64,000 nucleotides of DNA from Flavobacterium sasangense DSM 21067. GTDB lineage: Bacteria; Bacteroidota; Bacteroidia; Flavobacteriales; Flavobacteriaceae. The stretch is from contig NZ_JMLU01000008.1 of NCBI RefSeq assembly GCF_000686885.1, forward strand, positions 1 to 64,000, read 5' to 3'. The position numbers and the translations under genes are program-made. Under the pieces are notes generated by a model. That model saw only the letters and a program-made list of their open reading frames with translations. It did no database searches and was not told where the DNA came from. Positions 9,420 through 19,633 of the stretch are shown here, one piece after another. Every line of letters starts with the position of its first letter. Positions within the stretch are counted from its first letter, which is position 1.

Positions 9420-9643
9420 TCTTTTTTATCATTACTCATTTTAGTAACCTGTCGAATTACATTGTAAAGCGCTATGAAAACGGCTAATAATGAAAAAACT
9501 ATCGTTAATATAGAACCTTCAATTTTAAATTTTTCATCCAACCATTGCCCAATCATTACTCCTAAAAAAATAATCAATCCCATTTGAAATGGGATATTCA
9601 TGAAAACCAACCACTTATTAGCTTGTTTCTTATTTGAATCCAT
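9416..9643 (-). CDS. AtpZ/AtpI-family ATP synthase accessory protein
   Basis: 75 residues with two membrane helices (IPFQMGLIIFLGVMIGQWLDEKF and ILTIVFSLLAVFIALYNVI), the AtpZ pattern including Gly-x-x-Ile-Gly-x-x-Leu-Asp. Relatives assist c-ring assembly or Mg2+/Ca2+ supply to ATP synthase. It overlaps the bactofilin stop by one base and the next gene by four, so it is translationally coupled. Confidence 0.8.
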   Translation of the reverse strand: MDSNKKQANKWLVFMNIPFQMGLIIFLGVMIGQWLDEKFKIEGSILTIVFSLLAVFIALYNVIRQVTKMSNDKKE

Positions 9644-10002
9644 TATTTATTCTGGTTTCTCATTTCGCAACTAGCTTCAAATCGAGCTCCTGGTTCTACG
9701 GCTAACTTACCTACGATTACTTCTCCTGTTATATGTGCTTTTGATTTTACATTAAGCATACCTTCTGCTTGCAGTTTTCCGGAAAAAACACCTTCGATAT
9801 CGATACTTTTGCAAATGATATCTCCAATTACTTCTCCTGTAGGACCAATTACAATTTTTCCTTCGGAAGTAAAATTACCTTTTAGTTTTCCATCTAATCT
9901 AAAATCGGCAAAGGTTGTAATATCACCGTTTATAGTAGTTCCTTCAACAATTCTGTTAGTTTTTCCTAATAAATGATCTTGGTTTTTAACTTTATCAAAC
10001 AT
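9643..10002 (-). CDS. Bactofilin (polymer-forming cytoskeletal protein)
   Basis: 119 residues. The centre is a right-handed beta-helix built from short repeats (GTTINGDITTFADFRLDGKL; GKIVIGPTGEVIGDI; GVFSGKLQAEGMLNV), as in bactofilins, which self-assemble into filaments and act in cell shape or polar organisation. It is flanked by short disordered ends, follows porW by 20 bases and overlaps the AtpZ-like gene. Confidence 0.88.
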   Translation of the reverse strand: MFDKVKNQDHLLGKTNRIVEGTTINGDITTFADFRLDGKLKGNFTSEGKIVIGPTGEVIGDIICKSIDIEGVFSGKLQAEGMLNVKSKAHITGEVIVGKLAVEPGARFEASCEMRNQNK

Positions 10003-10022
10003 TTTATGAGGTTTTGGGGTTA

Positions 10023-12647
10023 TTATTTATTCAACAAAATCCATTCTTGCAACTTCTTCTTCATTTGTACAATCTTGTAATCCTCAGTTGAAATGATATA
10101 AACTTTGTCGGTTAGTTTGTAATTTTTATGCAATTGTAACACAGACAATACTGATATGGCCGCATCTTTATTGTCAAAACCATGAATAACAATAAAATTA
10201 TCGGTTAAGGTGTAAATATCTTCAGATGATTTTAATGCTACTGCATTGGTGTCTTTAATATACTTCGCTATTTTATCTGTTAGATTTTTAACTTCTTTTC
10301 CGTAAGGATACGTTTTAGGGAAGATAATTTTATAGCTTGTTGGCTGAGCTAATCCAAAATCAAGTGCTTCAATTAATGGCACTTCCATTTGCACCATTTT
10401 TTCAGCTTGTTTTCCTTCTTCTGTATTTGGATACGTTAAAGCAACGAAATTTAATGCTTTTTTATACTCTTCAACACCTTTTAATCGTCCCGTTATTTTT
10501 GCTTTTAGCATTTCAAATTTTGGAAGCGATTCTTCTCCTGCAAATTTAAAAATTGCTTCGTCGACCTCTACAAAAACTTCTCTTAATTCATTGCTTTCAA
10601 ACTTCTTATACAAAGCATTAAAAACCAATTCTGGATTGTCATTATCGGTAATCTCAACTTCTGGATTGTTCAAAATTTGCGCATAACGGCTATCTGGATA
10701 TTGAGCCAAGATTTGTTGTTTGATATCTGTCGCTTTAGAAGGCGAAATTTGCTGATAAATTTTGTACAAATTGTACATCGCCGGAAGCACCAAACGTTCT
10801 TCTGGTTTGTTTTTTAATAATTGCTCTAAACGAGAAGCCGCTAATTCGTATTCTTTGAATTTTTCTTTGTAAATTAATCCTAACTGATAATAAGCTAAGT
10901 TTCTGTCTTTTGCCAAACTATCTAAAAGCTTTGAATCTGTTGGAATTTGATTTAAATAAAAATCGCTAGTATATTTTGGATTTTCAACGACCGCAACTGA
11001 ATCTTTATCCGTTTTATTTTCATCACCATTTTCGGAATCAGCATCAGCATTAGCTCCTTTTTCAGAAGACCATCTCCAATTATCTTTTGATGCCCTTTTC
11101 CCCCATTTGTTTTGGAAATCTTTCTTACCAAATTCAACTGCTACAGGATTATAAAAATAAAAACTAGAATTGTCTGTTCCCATACCAGGCGGCAACATAG
11201 AAGAATTAATTGGGTTTTGTGCTTGAATATCTTTGCTTTTTGTGTTTGGATTTACTAAACCTAAACCATTAGAATTGTTATTATTGGCTTGCAAATTAGC
11301 TTCTTTTTGAGCTTTTTCAGCTGCTATTTTAGCCTTTCTATCGTCTTCAGCTTTTAATTTAACGATGTAATCCTCATAATATGCTTTTCTCTCAGAGTCA
11401 GACATGGCAACAACATCTAAAATGCTATCATTTTTTTGTGCAATAGTTTCATATTTGATTACATCTTCTAAATTGTCTCGTTTCTTTTTTATCTTTCTGT
11501 ATTCTCTTGTACGCTCGTTCAAATTTATAAGTGTACTATCATAATATTTTCCTGCCGATTTGTAATCTGCTTCTCTAAAGTAAATCTCACCTAAATTTCT
11601 ATAATTAGACGCTACTAAATATTTATCATTAGAAACTGATTTTATCGATTTATTATAATACTTTTTGGCCGATTTATTCTTAGTATTTTTATCATAAAAA
11701 ACACCAACTTGATGATTCAAAACATCCAAATAAGGACGGTTTTCTCTATCTTCAATTAACTTATTAAATTTTTCTAAAAAAGCTAACGTATCTCCTTTAG
11801 TGTAATCAAATTGTTGAGCTTGTTTGGCATGAGCCTGAATTACATAACGACGTGGTGCTTTTCGATTCATTTGAATTACTTCTTCAAAAGCAGCATATGC
11901 ACTATCATTATATTGCATTTGCTCGTAAAGTTGCCCTAAAATAAAGGTATATCTTGCTTTTTCTTCGTTATTATTTGTTGCTTCTTTAGCCACTTTTAAA
12001 GCCACAATAGCCGTATCTTTAACTTGAATATTCATGTAAGCTTGTGCCAACATTGCATTTGCATCAGCCAAGTCCTGACCTTGAATTTTTGAGTCTTTTA
12101 AAAGTCGTTTTAAATTTTTGATAGCCACATCTTCGTTATCTAATCGAATGTTTACTTTTTCACGCCATACTTTAGCATGGTAAATTCGATCACTAAGTGG
12201 ATATTTATACAGAATGTAATTTAGTGACTCTAGAGAAGGTATAAAACGATTTTCATAATAACGGGATTTAGCCAACAGAAGATAAGCTTCATCCATTTGC
12301 GGATTTTTTTCAGTTCCGGCGATATTCATAGCATGTTTTTGAATAGCCTTTACCGCTTTTTCTTCAGCACGCTCAAAATTTTTATTTTTTGTTTGTCCTG
12401 GTAAAATAGCTTCTTCAGCATCAGATGTTCGCTCAACAGGAAGCACTTCCCAAAAGTTATCTTTATAGGTTTGCTTAAGCTCTTCAAGTCCTTTTTCTAA
12501 AGCAATATTACCATTATACAAAACGTTATATTTTGTAGTAACAGCATGAAAATTACGATTAACAAACTTATCTTTTTTAACAGAACAAGCTATTAAAAAA
12601 AACAAAAAACCTACGAGAAGAGAGTATTTAATTATAGTGCTTTTCAA
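10023..12647 (-). CDS. porW: Type IX secretion system lipoprotein PorW/SprE
   Basis: 874 residues. An N-terminal lipoprotein signal (LLVGFLFFLIACS) is followed by AVTTKYNVLYNG, a long TPR-rich part (MDEAYLLLAKSRYYENRFIPSLESLNYI) and a charged, Asn-rich linker near residues 440-560. A second TPR block and the C-terminal region (FIVIHGFDNKDAAI) follow. This order and length match SprE/PorW, the periplasmic-side outer-membrane lipoprotein needed for T9SS secretion and gliding. The start codon is TTG; no in-frame ATG exists before the upstream stop at 12672-12674. The bactofilin gene follows closely. Confidence 0.88.
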   Translation of the reverse strand: MKSTIIKYSLLVGFLFFLIACSVKKDKFVNRNFHAVTTKYNVLYNGNIALEKGLEELKQTYKDNFWEVLPVERTSDAEEAILPGQTKNKNFERAEEKAVKAIQKHAMNIAGTEKNPQMDEAYLLLAKSRYYENRFIPSLESLNYILYKYPLSDRIYHAKVWREKVNIRLDNEDVAIKNLKRLLKDSKIQGQDLADANAMLAQAYMNIQVKDTAIVALKVAKEATNNNEEKARYTFILGQLYEQMQYNDSAYAAFEEVIQMNRKAPRRYVIQAHAKQAQQFDYTKGDTLAFLEKFNKLIEDRENRPYLDVLNHQVGVFYDKNTKNKSAKKYYNKSIKSVSNDKYLVASNYRNLGEIYFREADYKSAGKYYDSTLINLNERTREYRKIKKKRDNLEDVIKYETIAQKNDSILDVVAMSDSERKAYYEDYIVKLKAEDDRKAKIAAEKAQKEANLQANNNNSNGLGLVNPNTKSKDIQAQNPINSSMLPPGMGTDNSSFYFYNPVAVEFGKKDFQNKWGKRASKDNWRWSSEKGANADADSENGDENKTDKDSVAVVENPKYTSDFYLNQIPTDSKLLDSLAKDRNLAYYQLGLIYKEKFKEYELAASRLEQLLKNKPEERLVLPAMYNLYKIYQQISPSKATDIKQQILAQYPDSRYAQILNNPEVEITDNDNPELVFNALYKKFESNELREVFVEVDEAIFKFAGEESLPKFEMLKAKITGRLKGVEEYKKALNFVALTYPNTEEGKQAEKMVQMEVPLIEALDFGLAQPTSYKIIFPKTYPYGKEVKNLTDKIAKYIKDTNAVALKSSEDIYTLTDNFIVIHGFDNKDAAISVLSVLQLHKNYKLTDKVYIISTEDYKIVQMKKKLQEWILLNK

Positions 12648-12754
12648 TGTAAAAACGTTTTTGTACTTAAACTACTAAAATTACTTTTTAGTATGTATAG
12701 AATGGTAAAAATACGTTTCTTTTTTTGATGTGAAAAAAAATAGGAGACTTTTTA

Positions 12755-13420
12755 TTAATCGAACACATTTTTAAGGTCTTTTATTACCTTAAATGCTACA
12801 TCAATTTGGTCGTCACTAACAATAATGGTAAATTCATTTGTAGTTGAAATTACTTCGTGAATGATAATTCCTTCCCAAGCCAATCTTTGAAAAATATAAT
12901 AGTAAACACCTGGAGTCGAAATATTTTCTTGAGGCAATTTTACTGTTATAGAAGATAAATTTTCGATTTTGTGTGTTAACTTCTCGTTTTTAAAAATAGC
13001 CTCCACCATTGGTTCAATTGAAGTGCTTGTTACAATATTGGTTTCATTAACACCGCGAGAAGAAGTATAAAAAATATCTTGTTGCTTGTTAATTTCCGAA
13101 ATCAACTTAGCTTGATTATCCAAAAGTGAATCCGAACTAATAAAAGTAAAATCGGTAAGCGAAGAACGAACCGTGATTTCACCAATATTTTTTAAAACCT
13201 TTGAAATTTTGTAGTTGATTTTGAAATCCAACTCTTCAGAAAGTCTTTTTAATGACATTACAACAGCACCTTGTTTCACATCTTTTCCTAAATGTGCTTC
13301 TAATTCGGGCATCATTATTCTTGCTAAAGAAGTTAAATTAATAATTCCTTGCGAAAGTGAACTTAATAAAAAAGGCTTCGATTTAATGTATTGCTCTACT
13401 ACTGAGGATATTGTTTTCAT
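12755..13420 (-). CDS. ACT-like domain protein, aspartate-kinase-like regulatory fold
   Basis: 221 residues with an N-terminal helical, winged-helix-like part (FLLSSLSQGIINLTSLARIM; LEAHLGKDVKQGAVVMSLKRL) and a C-terminal pair of ACT-like units (ITVKLPQENISTPGVYYYI; GIIIHEVISTTNEFTIIVSD). It has no kinase domain, although relatives are sometimes named aspartate kinase. A ligand-sensing regulator is the likely role; neither ligand nor target is evident. Confidence 0.6.
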   Translation of the reverse strand: MKTISSVVEQYIKSKPFLLSSLSQGIINLTSLARIMMPELEAHLGKDVKQGAVVMSLKRLSEELDFKINYKISKVLKNIGEITVRSSLTDFTFISSDSLLDNQAKLISEINKQQDIFYTSSRGVNETNIVTSTSIEPMVEAIFKNEKLTHKIENLSSITVKLPQENISTPGVYYYIFQRLAWEGIIIHEVISTTNEFTIIVSDDQIDVAFKVIKDLKNVFD

Positions 13421-13482
13421 GCTTTTAGTTGTTTGTTTGGCGCAAAGATAAAAACAAAAAACAAATTGTTATAAATTTAACA

Positions 13483-13842
13483 TTAAAAATAATAAAACGC
13501 TTCTTCAATATGTTCTATAACAAAATCAGAGTTTTCTTTATGAATAGCCACGATATCAAATCGAACTTCAACATCTAAATCGTTTTGAGTAACATACTCA
13601 TTTATAGCTTTTACCAACAATTGAATTTTCTTAGGTTTAACAAAATCTTGAGGCAAACCAAATTCAATACTCGAACGCGTTTTTACTTCAACAACAGCTA
13701 GTATTCCATTTTTTTGAGCAATAATATCGATTTCGGCTTTATCAAAAACCCAATTGGTTTCTAAGATTTCGTAGCCGTTTTTCTCTAAAAAATCAACTGC
13801 TAATTCTTCTCCGAACTTTCCTAAATCGTTATGTTCAGCCAT
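13483..13842 (-). CDS. YraN family (UPF0102) putative endonuclease
   Basis: 119 residues with the PD-(D/E)XK fold motifs: Glu in GEELAVDFL, Asp in KAEIDIIAQ and the E-V-K of VVEVKTRSS. This is the standard YraN pattern and length. Family members resemble Holliday-junction resolvases, but their substrate is not established. It ends 13 bases before the carboxypeptidase stop-to-start region and is probably co-transcribed with it. Confidence 0.88.
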   Translation of the reverse strand: MAEHNDLGKFGEELAVDFLEKNGYEILETNWVFDKAEIDIIAQKNGILAVVEVKTRSSIEFGLPQDFVKPKKIQLLVKAINEYVTQNDLDVEVRFDIVAIHKENSDFVIEHIEEAFYYF

Positions 13843-13855
13843 TTTTAGTATTTAA

Positions 13856-14812
13856 TTATTTGAAAGACAAAATCACTTCTTTATCATTCACTTCAAAATC
13901 TACTTGTTTTCCAAGAATCAATGTTCGGTTGTCTTTTTGATGTCCCGCTGGGAATTCAAAAGCAATTGGAATATTATACTCCTTAGCAATTGCAGTAATA
14001 ATTTGCACTTCGTTTTGCCCGAACGGAATTTCGTTATCGTGCATATCGGCCATACTTCCCACAATAATTCCTTTTACATTTTCGAAATAACCATTGCGTT
14101 TTAAATTGTACATCATTCTGTCAATGTGATACAAATATTCATCCAAATCTTCAATAAAAAGAATTTTTCCTTTGGTATAAATAGAAGATTTTGAACCCAA
14201 TAAACTATATAAAATCGAAATATTTCCTCCTACTAATTCGCCTGATGCTGTTCCTTTTACATCATACGATTTAGACGGAATAGTGTACGAAATAGCTTCT
14301 CCAAAAAGTGCTTTTCGCAAGGTTTCTTTCACTTCTTCTGGCGCTTTTGGAACTGTAAATGGCATAATCGAATGCAAAGTTGCAAAGCGTTCCACATTTA
14401 ATTGACTGTGCAAAACCGTAACATCAGAAAATCCCATTATCCATTTTGGATGCTTTTTGAATTTAGTAAAATCTAACGAATCGATAATTCGAACCGTTCC
14501 ATAACCACCACGAGCACACCAAATGGCTTTGATGTTGTCGTCATCCATCATTTCTTGAAAATCGGCTGTTCTTTCGGCATCAGTTCCGCCCAATTGACAA
14601 CTATCTAAACCAATGGTTCTGCCTAATTTGGCTTTCAATCCCCAAGATTCTAATAATTCTATAGCAGGTTTTGCATCTTCTGGAAAAAATTTACGAGCCG
14701 TACAAACAATAGCAACTGTGTCGCCTTTTTTAAGATAAGGTGGAATTTTCATTTTCTTTTGCGAATGAGAAAAGTTTGAAATTAAAATAAGTATCAAAAT
14801 AAATCTATACAT
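13856..14812 (-). CDS. LD-carboxypeptidase (peptidase family S66), exported
   Basis: 318 residues with a signal peptide (MYRFILILILISNFSHSQ). The enzyme trims the terminal D-alanine from murein tetrapeptides during peptidoglycan recycling. Visible motifs are the turn CARGGYGTVR, the nucleophile Ser in MGFSDVTVLHS, Glu in IEDLDEYLYHIDRM and His in FPAGHQKDNRT. The export signal suggests a periplasmic enzyme, unlike the cytoplasmic E. coli LdcA. It is upstream of yraN on the same strand. Confidence 0.88.
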   Translation of the reverse strand: MYRFILILILISNFSHSQKKMKIPPYLKKGDTVAIVCTARKFFPEDAKPAIELLESWGLKAKLGRTIGLDSCQLGGTDAERTADFQEMMDDDNIKAIWCARGGYGTVRIIDSLDFTKFKKHPKWIMGFSDVTVLHSQLNVERFATLHSIMPFTVPKAPEEVKETLRKALFGEAISYTIPSKSYDVKGTASGELVGGNISILYSLLGSKSSIYTKGKILFIEDLDEYLYHIDRMMYNLKRNGYFENVKGIIVGSMADMHDNEIPFGQNEVQIITAIAKEYNIPIAFEFPAGHQKDNRTLILGKQVDFEVNDKEVILSFK

Positions 14813-14993
14813 TGTCAGATTTTATTAACTCAAAAGTAAACAAAATCCAATTAAAATTCGGGATTTCGTCACTAATCGATTATTTTTGTTTCAGTTTTTA
14901 ATAAAATAATCTTTGCTCTCTTAAATTAATACTTCTGTTGTTCGAAATTTAACGCAAAGTTTTGAAGTTTTTCGCAAAGTCAAAAATGGAAAA

Positions 14994-15371
14994 ATGACAG
15001 AAAATGAAATATCAAATAAAGTTATTGGAATTGCCATTGAAGTTCACAATGCATTAGGTCCTGGTTTACTCGAAAACACATATAAAGAATGTCTTTATTA
15101 TAAACTTGTTTAAGCAGGATTTAAAGTTGAAAAAGAAAAATCAATTCCATTGATTTTCGAAGAAGTAAAACTAGATTGCGGTTACAGAATCGATTTACTA
15201 GTAGAAGATAAACTCGTTTTAGAATTAAAAAGTGTTGAAGAACTTTCTGACCTTCATTATGTTCAAACTTTAACTTATTTAAGACATAGCAACTTGAAAT
15301 TGGGCTTACTTTTAAATTTTAATTCCGTTCTTTTAAAAGAAGGTATCAGACGAGTTATGAATAAATTATAA
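14994..15371 (+). pseudogene. GxxExxY protein with internal stop codon
   Basis: The frame starts [17 protein letters not shown] and shows the name motif region [15 protein letters not shown]. It is then stopped by TAA at 15111-15113 (codon 40, in LV*AGFKVEKE) and continues undisturbed to 15371. The second part holds a PD-(D/E)XK-like core (RIDLLVEDKLVLELKSVE). The full product would be about 125 residues. The stop needs only one base change from CAA, GAA or AAA, so this is either a recent loss or a sequencing error. The family is of unknown function and common in Bacteroidota. Confidence 0.85.
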
Positions 15372-15409
15372 TTTTCACGACATTTGCAGTTTTAAAACTT
15401 AAAATTCTC

Positions 15410-15423
15410 TGCAAAGCTTTGCA
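15410..15423. repeat. Perfect 14-base palindrome before metG
   Basis: TGCAAAGCTTTGCA lies 36 bases upstream of metG in a short gap with GCAAAG-type motifs on both sides of the broken GxxExxY gene. It could be an operator or a repeat remnant; nothing further can be said. Confidence 0.35.
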
Positions 15424-15458
15424 AAAAATTTAGCTTCTTTGCTTTAAACAAAAAAATT

Positions 15459-17516
15459 ATGTTAGAAAACCCGAAAAGATATACGATTACTGCGGCTTTA
15501 CCTTACACGAATGGACCAATTCACATTGGACATTTAGCTGGTGTTTATGTTCCTTCTGATATTTATGCAAGATATTTGCGTTTGCAAGGAAAAGATGTGG
15601 CTTTCATTTGCGGAAGCGACGAGCATGGTGTGGCGATTTCAATGAAAGCTAAAAAAGAAGGCATTACGCCCCAACAAGTAATTGATAAATATGACGGAAT
15701 TATTCGTCAATCGTTTTTAGATTTCGGTATTTCTTTTGATAATTATTCGAGAACTTCTGCGGAGATTCATCATAAAACGGCTTCAGAATTTTTCAAAAAA
15801 TTATACGACAACGGAGATTTCATTGAAGAAACTACCGAACAATTATACGATGCAAAAGCTGACCAATTTTTAGCCGATCGTTTCGTAACGGGAACTTGTC
15901 CAAAGTGCGATAATCCCGAAGCTTACGGAGATCAATGTGAAAAATGCGGTTCAACTTTAAATGCAACCGATTTAATTAATCCAAAATCGACAATTACTGG
16001 CGAAACTCCGATTTTAAAATCAACGAAACACTGGTTTTTACCTTTAAATCGTTATGAATCATTCCTAAAAGAATGGATTTTAGAAGGTCATAAAAACGAT
16101 TGGAAACCAAATGTTTACGGACAAGTAAAATCGTGGGTTGATGGCGGTTTAGAACCAAGAGCGGTAACGCGTGATTTAGATTGGGGAATCGATGTTCCAG
16201 TTGAAGGTGCGGAAGGAAAAAAACTATATGTTTGGTTCGATGCGCCAATAGGTTACATTTCATCAACCAAAGAATGGGCGGCTCGCGAAGGAAAAGATTG
16301 GGAACCGTATTGGAAAGATGCCGATACGAAATTGGTTCACTTCATTGGAAAAGATAATATCGTTTTCCATTGCATCATTTTCCCAGCGATGTTAAAAGCT
16401 GAAGGAAGTTATATTTTACCTGACAATGTTCCAGCAAATGAATTTTTAAATTTGGAAGGAAACAAATTATCGACTTCTAAAAACTGGGCGGTTTGGTTGC
16501 ACGAATATTTGCAAGATTTCCCAGAAAAACAAGACGCATTACGTTATGCGTTAACGGCAAATGCTCCAGAAACTAAAGATAATGACTTCACTTGGAAAGA
16601 TTTTCAAGCAAGAAATAATAATGAATTAGCCGCGATTTTTGGAAATTTCATCAATCGTGTCGTGGTACTAACCAATAAATATTACAATGGAATTGTTCCA
16701 GCTCCAAACGAATTTTCTGAAGTTGATGAACAAACTTTAGCTGAATTAAAAGCGTATCCAGCTGTTATTTCAAGTTCGATTGAACGTTACAGATTTAGAG
16801 AAGCGTTAGGTGAATTAATGAACGTTGCGCGTTTAGGAAACAAATATCTAGCGGATGAAGAACCATGGAAAATGGTAAAAGAAAATCCGGCAAGAGTACA
16901 AACGCAAATGTATGTGGCGTTGCAAATTGCTTCTGCATTAGCAGTTTTATCGGAACCATTTTTACCTTTTACAGCTAAAAAATTATCGAATATTTTAAAA
17001 ATCGATGCTTTAGGTTGGAACGATGTAACGACTAAAACAGACTTGTTACCAGCTGGACATCAAATCGGTCAAGCCGAAATTTTGTTTGCCCAAATTGAAG
17101 ATGCTGAAATTCAAAAACAATTAGACAAATTAGAAGCAACTAAAACCGCCAATAAAGTGGAAAATGCAAAAGCGGAACCGCAAAAAGATATCATTACCTT
17201 CGAAGATTTTGCCAAAGTAGATTTACGAATTGGAACCATCATCGAAGCTGAAAAAATGCCAAAAGCTAATAAATTGTTAGTATTAAAAGTAGATACTGGA
17301 ATTGATGTTAGAACCATCGTTTCTGGAATTGCTGAGCATTTTACACCTGAAGAAGTCATTGGAAAACGCGTAACCGTTTTAGTAAACTTGGCACCAAGAG
17401 CTTTACGTGGAGTAGAAAGCGAAGGCATGTTGTTATTAACGAATAATGCAGAAGGTAAATTAGTTTTCGTAAATCCAGATGCAGAAGGCGTGATTAATGG
17501 CGCGATGATTTCTTAA
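15459..17516 (+). CDS. metG: Methionine-tRNA ligase
   Basis: 685 residues; charges tRNA-Met. The class I HIGH motif is in [11 protein letters not shown] and a zinc knuckle is formed by [18 protein letters not shown]. The KMSKS loop appears as NKLSTSKNW near residue 335, and the anticodon-binding helical domain follows. A C-terminal Trbp111-type domain ([20 protein letters not shown]) gives dimerisation and extra tRNA binding. Length and domain order are normal for the long MetG form. The HAD gene follows after 13 bases. Confidence 0.97.
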   Translation: MLENPKRYTITAALPYTNGPIHIGHLAGVYVPSDIYARYLRLQGKDVAFICGSDEHGVAISMKAKKEGITPQQVIDKYDGIIRQSFLDFGISFDNYSRTSAEIHHKTASEFFKKLYDNGDFIEETTEQLYDAKADQFLADRFVTGTCPKCDNPEAYGDQCEKCGSTLNATDLINPKSTITGETPILKSTKHWFLPLNRYESFLKEWILEGHKNDWKPNVYGQVKSWVDGGLEPRAVTRDLDWGIDVPVEGAEGKKLYVWFDAPIGYISSTKEWAAREGKDWEPYWKDADTKLVHFIGKDNIVFHCIIFPAMLKAEGSYILPDNVPANEFLNLEGNKLSTSKNWAVWLHEYLQDFPEKQDALRYALTANAPETKDNDFTWKDFQARNNNELAAIFGNFINRVVVLTNKYYNGIVPAPNEFSEVDEQTLAELKAYPAVISSSIERYRFREALGELMNVARLGNKYLADEEPWKMVKENPARVQTQMYVALQIASALAVLSEPFLPFTAKKLSNILKIDALGWNDVTTKTDLLPAGHQIGQAEILFAQIEDAEIQKQLDKLEATKTANKVENAKAEPQKDIITFEDFAKVDLRIGTIIEAEKMPKANKLLVLKVDTGIDVRTIVSGIAEHFTPEEVIGKRVTVLVNLAPRALRGVESEGMLLLTNNAEGKLVFVNPDAEGVINGAMIS

Positions 17517-17529
17517 TTAAATAACAACA

Positions 17530-18216
17530 ATGACTCCAAAAATAATTGCTTTCGACGCAGATGACACTTTATGGCACAACGAACCTTATTTCGATGAAGC
17601 GCAAGAACGCTTTTGTGTTTTGTTTCAAGATTATGCTTCGAGTCAGGAAATTTTGGGACTAATATTGAATCATCAGGTGAAAAACTTGCCTTTGTATGGT
17701 TTCGGAATTAAAGCATTTACTTTGTCGATGATTGAAACCGCTTTGCAATTGACCAATCATAAAATTTCGGGAAAAGGAATTGAGCAAATTTTAGCTATTG
17801 GGAAAGATTTACTGCAAAAACCAGTCGAATTATTACCCAATGTTACCGAAGTTTTAGAACAATTAAAAGGTAGTCATAAATTAATTGTCGCCACAAAAGG
17901 TGATTTAAAAGACCAACATCGCAAATTACACGATTCGGGAATTGGTGCCTATTTTCATCATATTGAAGTAATGAGTGATAAAACCGAATTAGATTATGAA
18001 AAAATGCTAGGTCGTTTGGATTGCAAAGCTGAAGATTTTCTAATGATTGGAAATTCGTTAAAATCAGACGTTTTACCAGTTTTAAATATTGACGGACACG
18101 CCATTCATATTCCGTATCATACGACTTGGGAATACGAGAAAATTGATTTCGAAATCAAACACAAAAATTTCAAATCTTTTACCCATATTACTGAGATTTT
18201 ACCTTTATTAAAATGA
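17530..18216 (+). CDS. HAD-superfamily hydrolase
   Basis: 228 residues. The nucleophile motif I is FDADDTLWHNE, motif II is in VATKGD, and motifs III/IV are KTELDYEKM...MIGNSLKSDV. The cap is small and helical. It is probably a phosphatase for a small metabolite; the substrate is unknown. Its stop overlaps the start of the next gene (ATGA), indicating coupling. Confidence 0.85.
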   Translation: MTPKIIAFDADDTLWHNEPYFDEAQERFCVLFQDYASSQEILGLILNHQVKNLPLYGFGIKAFTLSMIETALQLTNHKISGKGIEQILAIGKDLLQKPVELLPNVTEVLEQLKGSHKLIVATKGDLKDQHRKLHDSGIGAYFHHIEVMSDKTELDYEKMLGRLDCKAEDFLMIGNSLKSDVLPVLNIDGHAIHIPYHTTWEYEKIDFEIKHKNFKSFTHITEILPLLK

Positions 18217-18836
18217 AACAAAAAATAGACATATCTACTTGGAACAGAAAAGGACATTTGGAATTTTTCTCAGCTTTCCAAGAACCTTTTTTCGGAATTA
18301 CAACAACCATTGATTGTACGATTGCTTATGAAAAAGCGAAGGCAATGCAAATTTCATTTTTTGTATATTATCTTCATAAGACTCTTGCAGCGGTAAATCA
18401 AATTGAAAATTTTAGATACAGAATCGAAGGTGAAGATGTGTTTCTATACAATGAAATTGACGCTTCTGCTACCATTATGAGAGAAGATAAAACGTTTGGA
18501 TTTTCGTTTATGAAATTTCATGAAGACATTCACGAATTTAATACAATTGTTCAAAAAGAAATTGAAAGAATCCAAACGACATCAGGGATTTTAACGACAG
18601 AATATCCTGAAAATATTATTCATTTTTCGGCTGTTCCTTGGATAAATTTCACTGGATTAACTCACTCTAGAAAGTATACTTTAAAAGATAGTTGTCCAAA
18701 AGTTTCCTATGGAAAACTGGTTGAAGAAAATGGAAAAAAATCGATGGCACTTTCTGTTACGGTGCATCATGGTTTGGTTGATGGTTATCATATTGGACTA
18801 TTTATTGAAGCATTACAAACGGAATTAAATAAATAA
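18213..18836 (+). CDS. Chloramphenicol acetyltransferase-like protein
   Basis: 207 residues; a CoA-dependent acyltransferase of the CatA fold. The catalytic His is the second of VHHGLVDGYH (residue 186), matching HHxxxDGxH. The N-terminal SFFVYYLHKTLAAVNQIENFRYRI region also fits. In Flavobacteriaceae such chromosomal homologues are common, and resistance to chloramphenicol cannot be assumed; the natural acceptor is unknown. It overlaps the HAD gene by four bases. Confidence 0.8.
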   Translation: MKQKIDISTWNRKGHLEFFSAFQEPFFGITTTIDCTIAYEKAKAMQISFFVYYLHKTLAAVNQIENFRYRIEGEDVFLYNEIDASATIMREDKTFGFSFMKFHEDIHEFNTIVQKEIERIQTTSGILTTEYPENIIHFSAVPWINFTGLTHSRKYTLKDSCPKVSYGKLVEENGKKSMALSVTVHHGLVDGYHIGLFIEALQTELNK

Positions 18837-18864
18837 ACCACCAACTTTCGCTGGCGGTCTTTTC

Positions 18865-19302
18865 TCAAACGGCATTTAAAATTGCTAAAATATCTTCTCC
18901 GAATCGCTCCGATTTTTGTTTCCCGAAACCTTTGATTTGTTGTAATTCATCTAAGTTGCTTGGCTTATACATGGCTAAATCGATTAATTCTGAATTGTGA
19001 CAAATCATATACTTTTTCAGTTTCAAAGCTTCCGATTTTTCGTTTCTCCATTGATTCAAATAACCGTAAACTTGCTTGTCTTTCGGATTCAAATCTTCAT
19101 ACGATTTACGTTCTAATCGCTCTGGTTTTTCTTGTTCTTCTGATTCATAATGAACGATAACCGACCAATGTGATTCTTCACTTTCTACAAATTGTGTACT
19201 TGATTTTTTAAACGTTACCGAATTCAAAAAAGCATTCAATTGTTGTTGGTCGTACTCCAAAAATGCGTTATCCAAACGGATGGAAAATACTCTAACTTGC
19301 AT
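18865..19302 (-). CDS. HRDC domain protein
   Basis: 145 residues. The N-terminal third (MQVRVFSIRLDNAFLEYDQQ) is a small domain common to Bacteroidota HRDC proteins. The C-terminal two-thirds form an HRDC domain (LNQWRNEKSEALKLKKYMICHN; LDELQQIKGFGKQKSERFGEDIL), a helical nucleic-acid-binding fold normally fused to RecQ or RNase D. No helicase part is present. It lies seven bases downstream of an ssb gene and is probably co-transcribed, suggesting a DNA-repair context. Confidence 0.82.
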   Translation of the reverse strand: MQVRVFSIRLDNAFLEYDQQQLNAFLNSVTFKKSSTQFVESEESHWSVIVHYESEEQEKPERLERKSYEDLNPKDKQVYGYLNQWRNEKSEALKLKKYMICHNSELIDLAMYKPSNLDELQQIKGFGKQKSERFGEDILAILNAV

Positions 19303-19309
19303 AACATCC

Positions 19310-19633
19310 TTATTTACCGATTAACAAAATTTCATTGGCAATTACTTCTGTAACATGGCGTTTGTTTCCGTCTTTGTCGTCGTAACTTCTGTGGGTTAAC
19401 TTCCCTTCTATTCCGATTTCTTTGCCTTTGGTTACAAAACGTTCGATAATATCGGCTGTTTTTCCCCAAGCGGTTACTCGGTGCCATTGCGTTTGTTCTA
19501 CTTTGTCACCGTTTTCACGATAATACACTTCGTTTGTAGCGATGCTGATGTTTGCTAATTTTTTTCCTCCTTCAAGGTTTTTGATTTCTGGTTCTTGACC
19601 AACGTGTCCGATTAATTGTACTGAGTTTTTCAT
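19310..19633 (-). CDS. ssb: Single-stranded DNA-binding protein, copy A
   Basis: 107 residues with an OB fold: MKNSVQLIGHVGQEPEI, WHRVTAWGKTADIIERFV and GIEGKLTHRSYDDKDGN. It is short and ends soon after the OB fold (ANEILLIGK), lacking the acidic tail that recruits partner proteins, so it is probably an accessory SSB. It is closely related to copy B upstream and followed by the HRDC gene. Confidence 0.88.
   Translation of the reverse strand: MKNSVQLIGHVGQEPEIKNLEGGKKLANISIATNEVYYRENGDKVEQTQWHRVTAWGKTADIIERFVTKGKEIGIEGKLTHRSYDDKDGNKRHVTEVIANEILLIGK

Noticed and set aside
18213..18836. Chloramphenicol resistance determinant
   Set aside because: Only the fold and catalytic motif are supported; similar chromosomal genes are widespread and no mobile context surrounds it.
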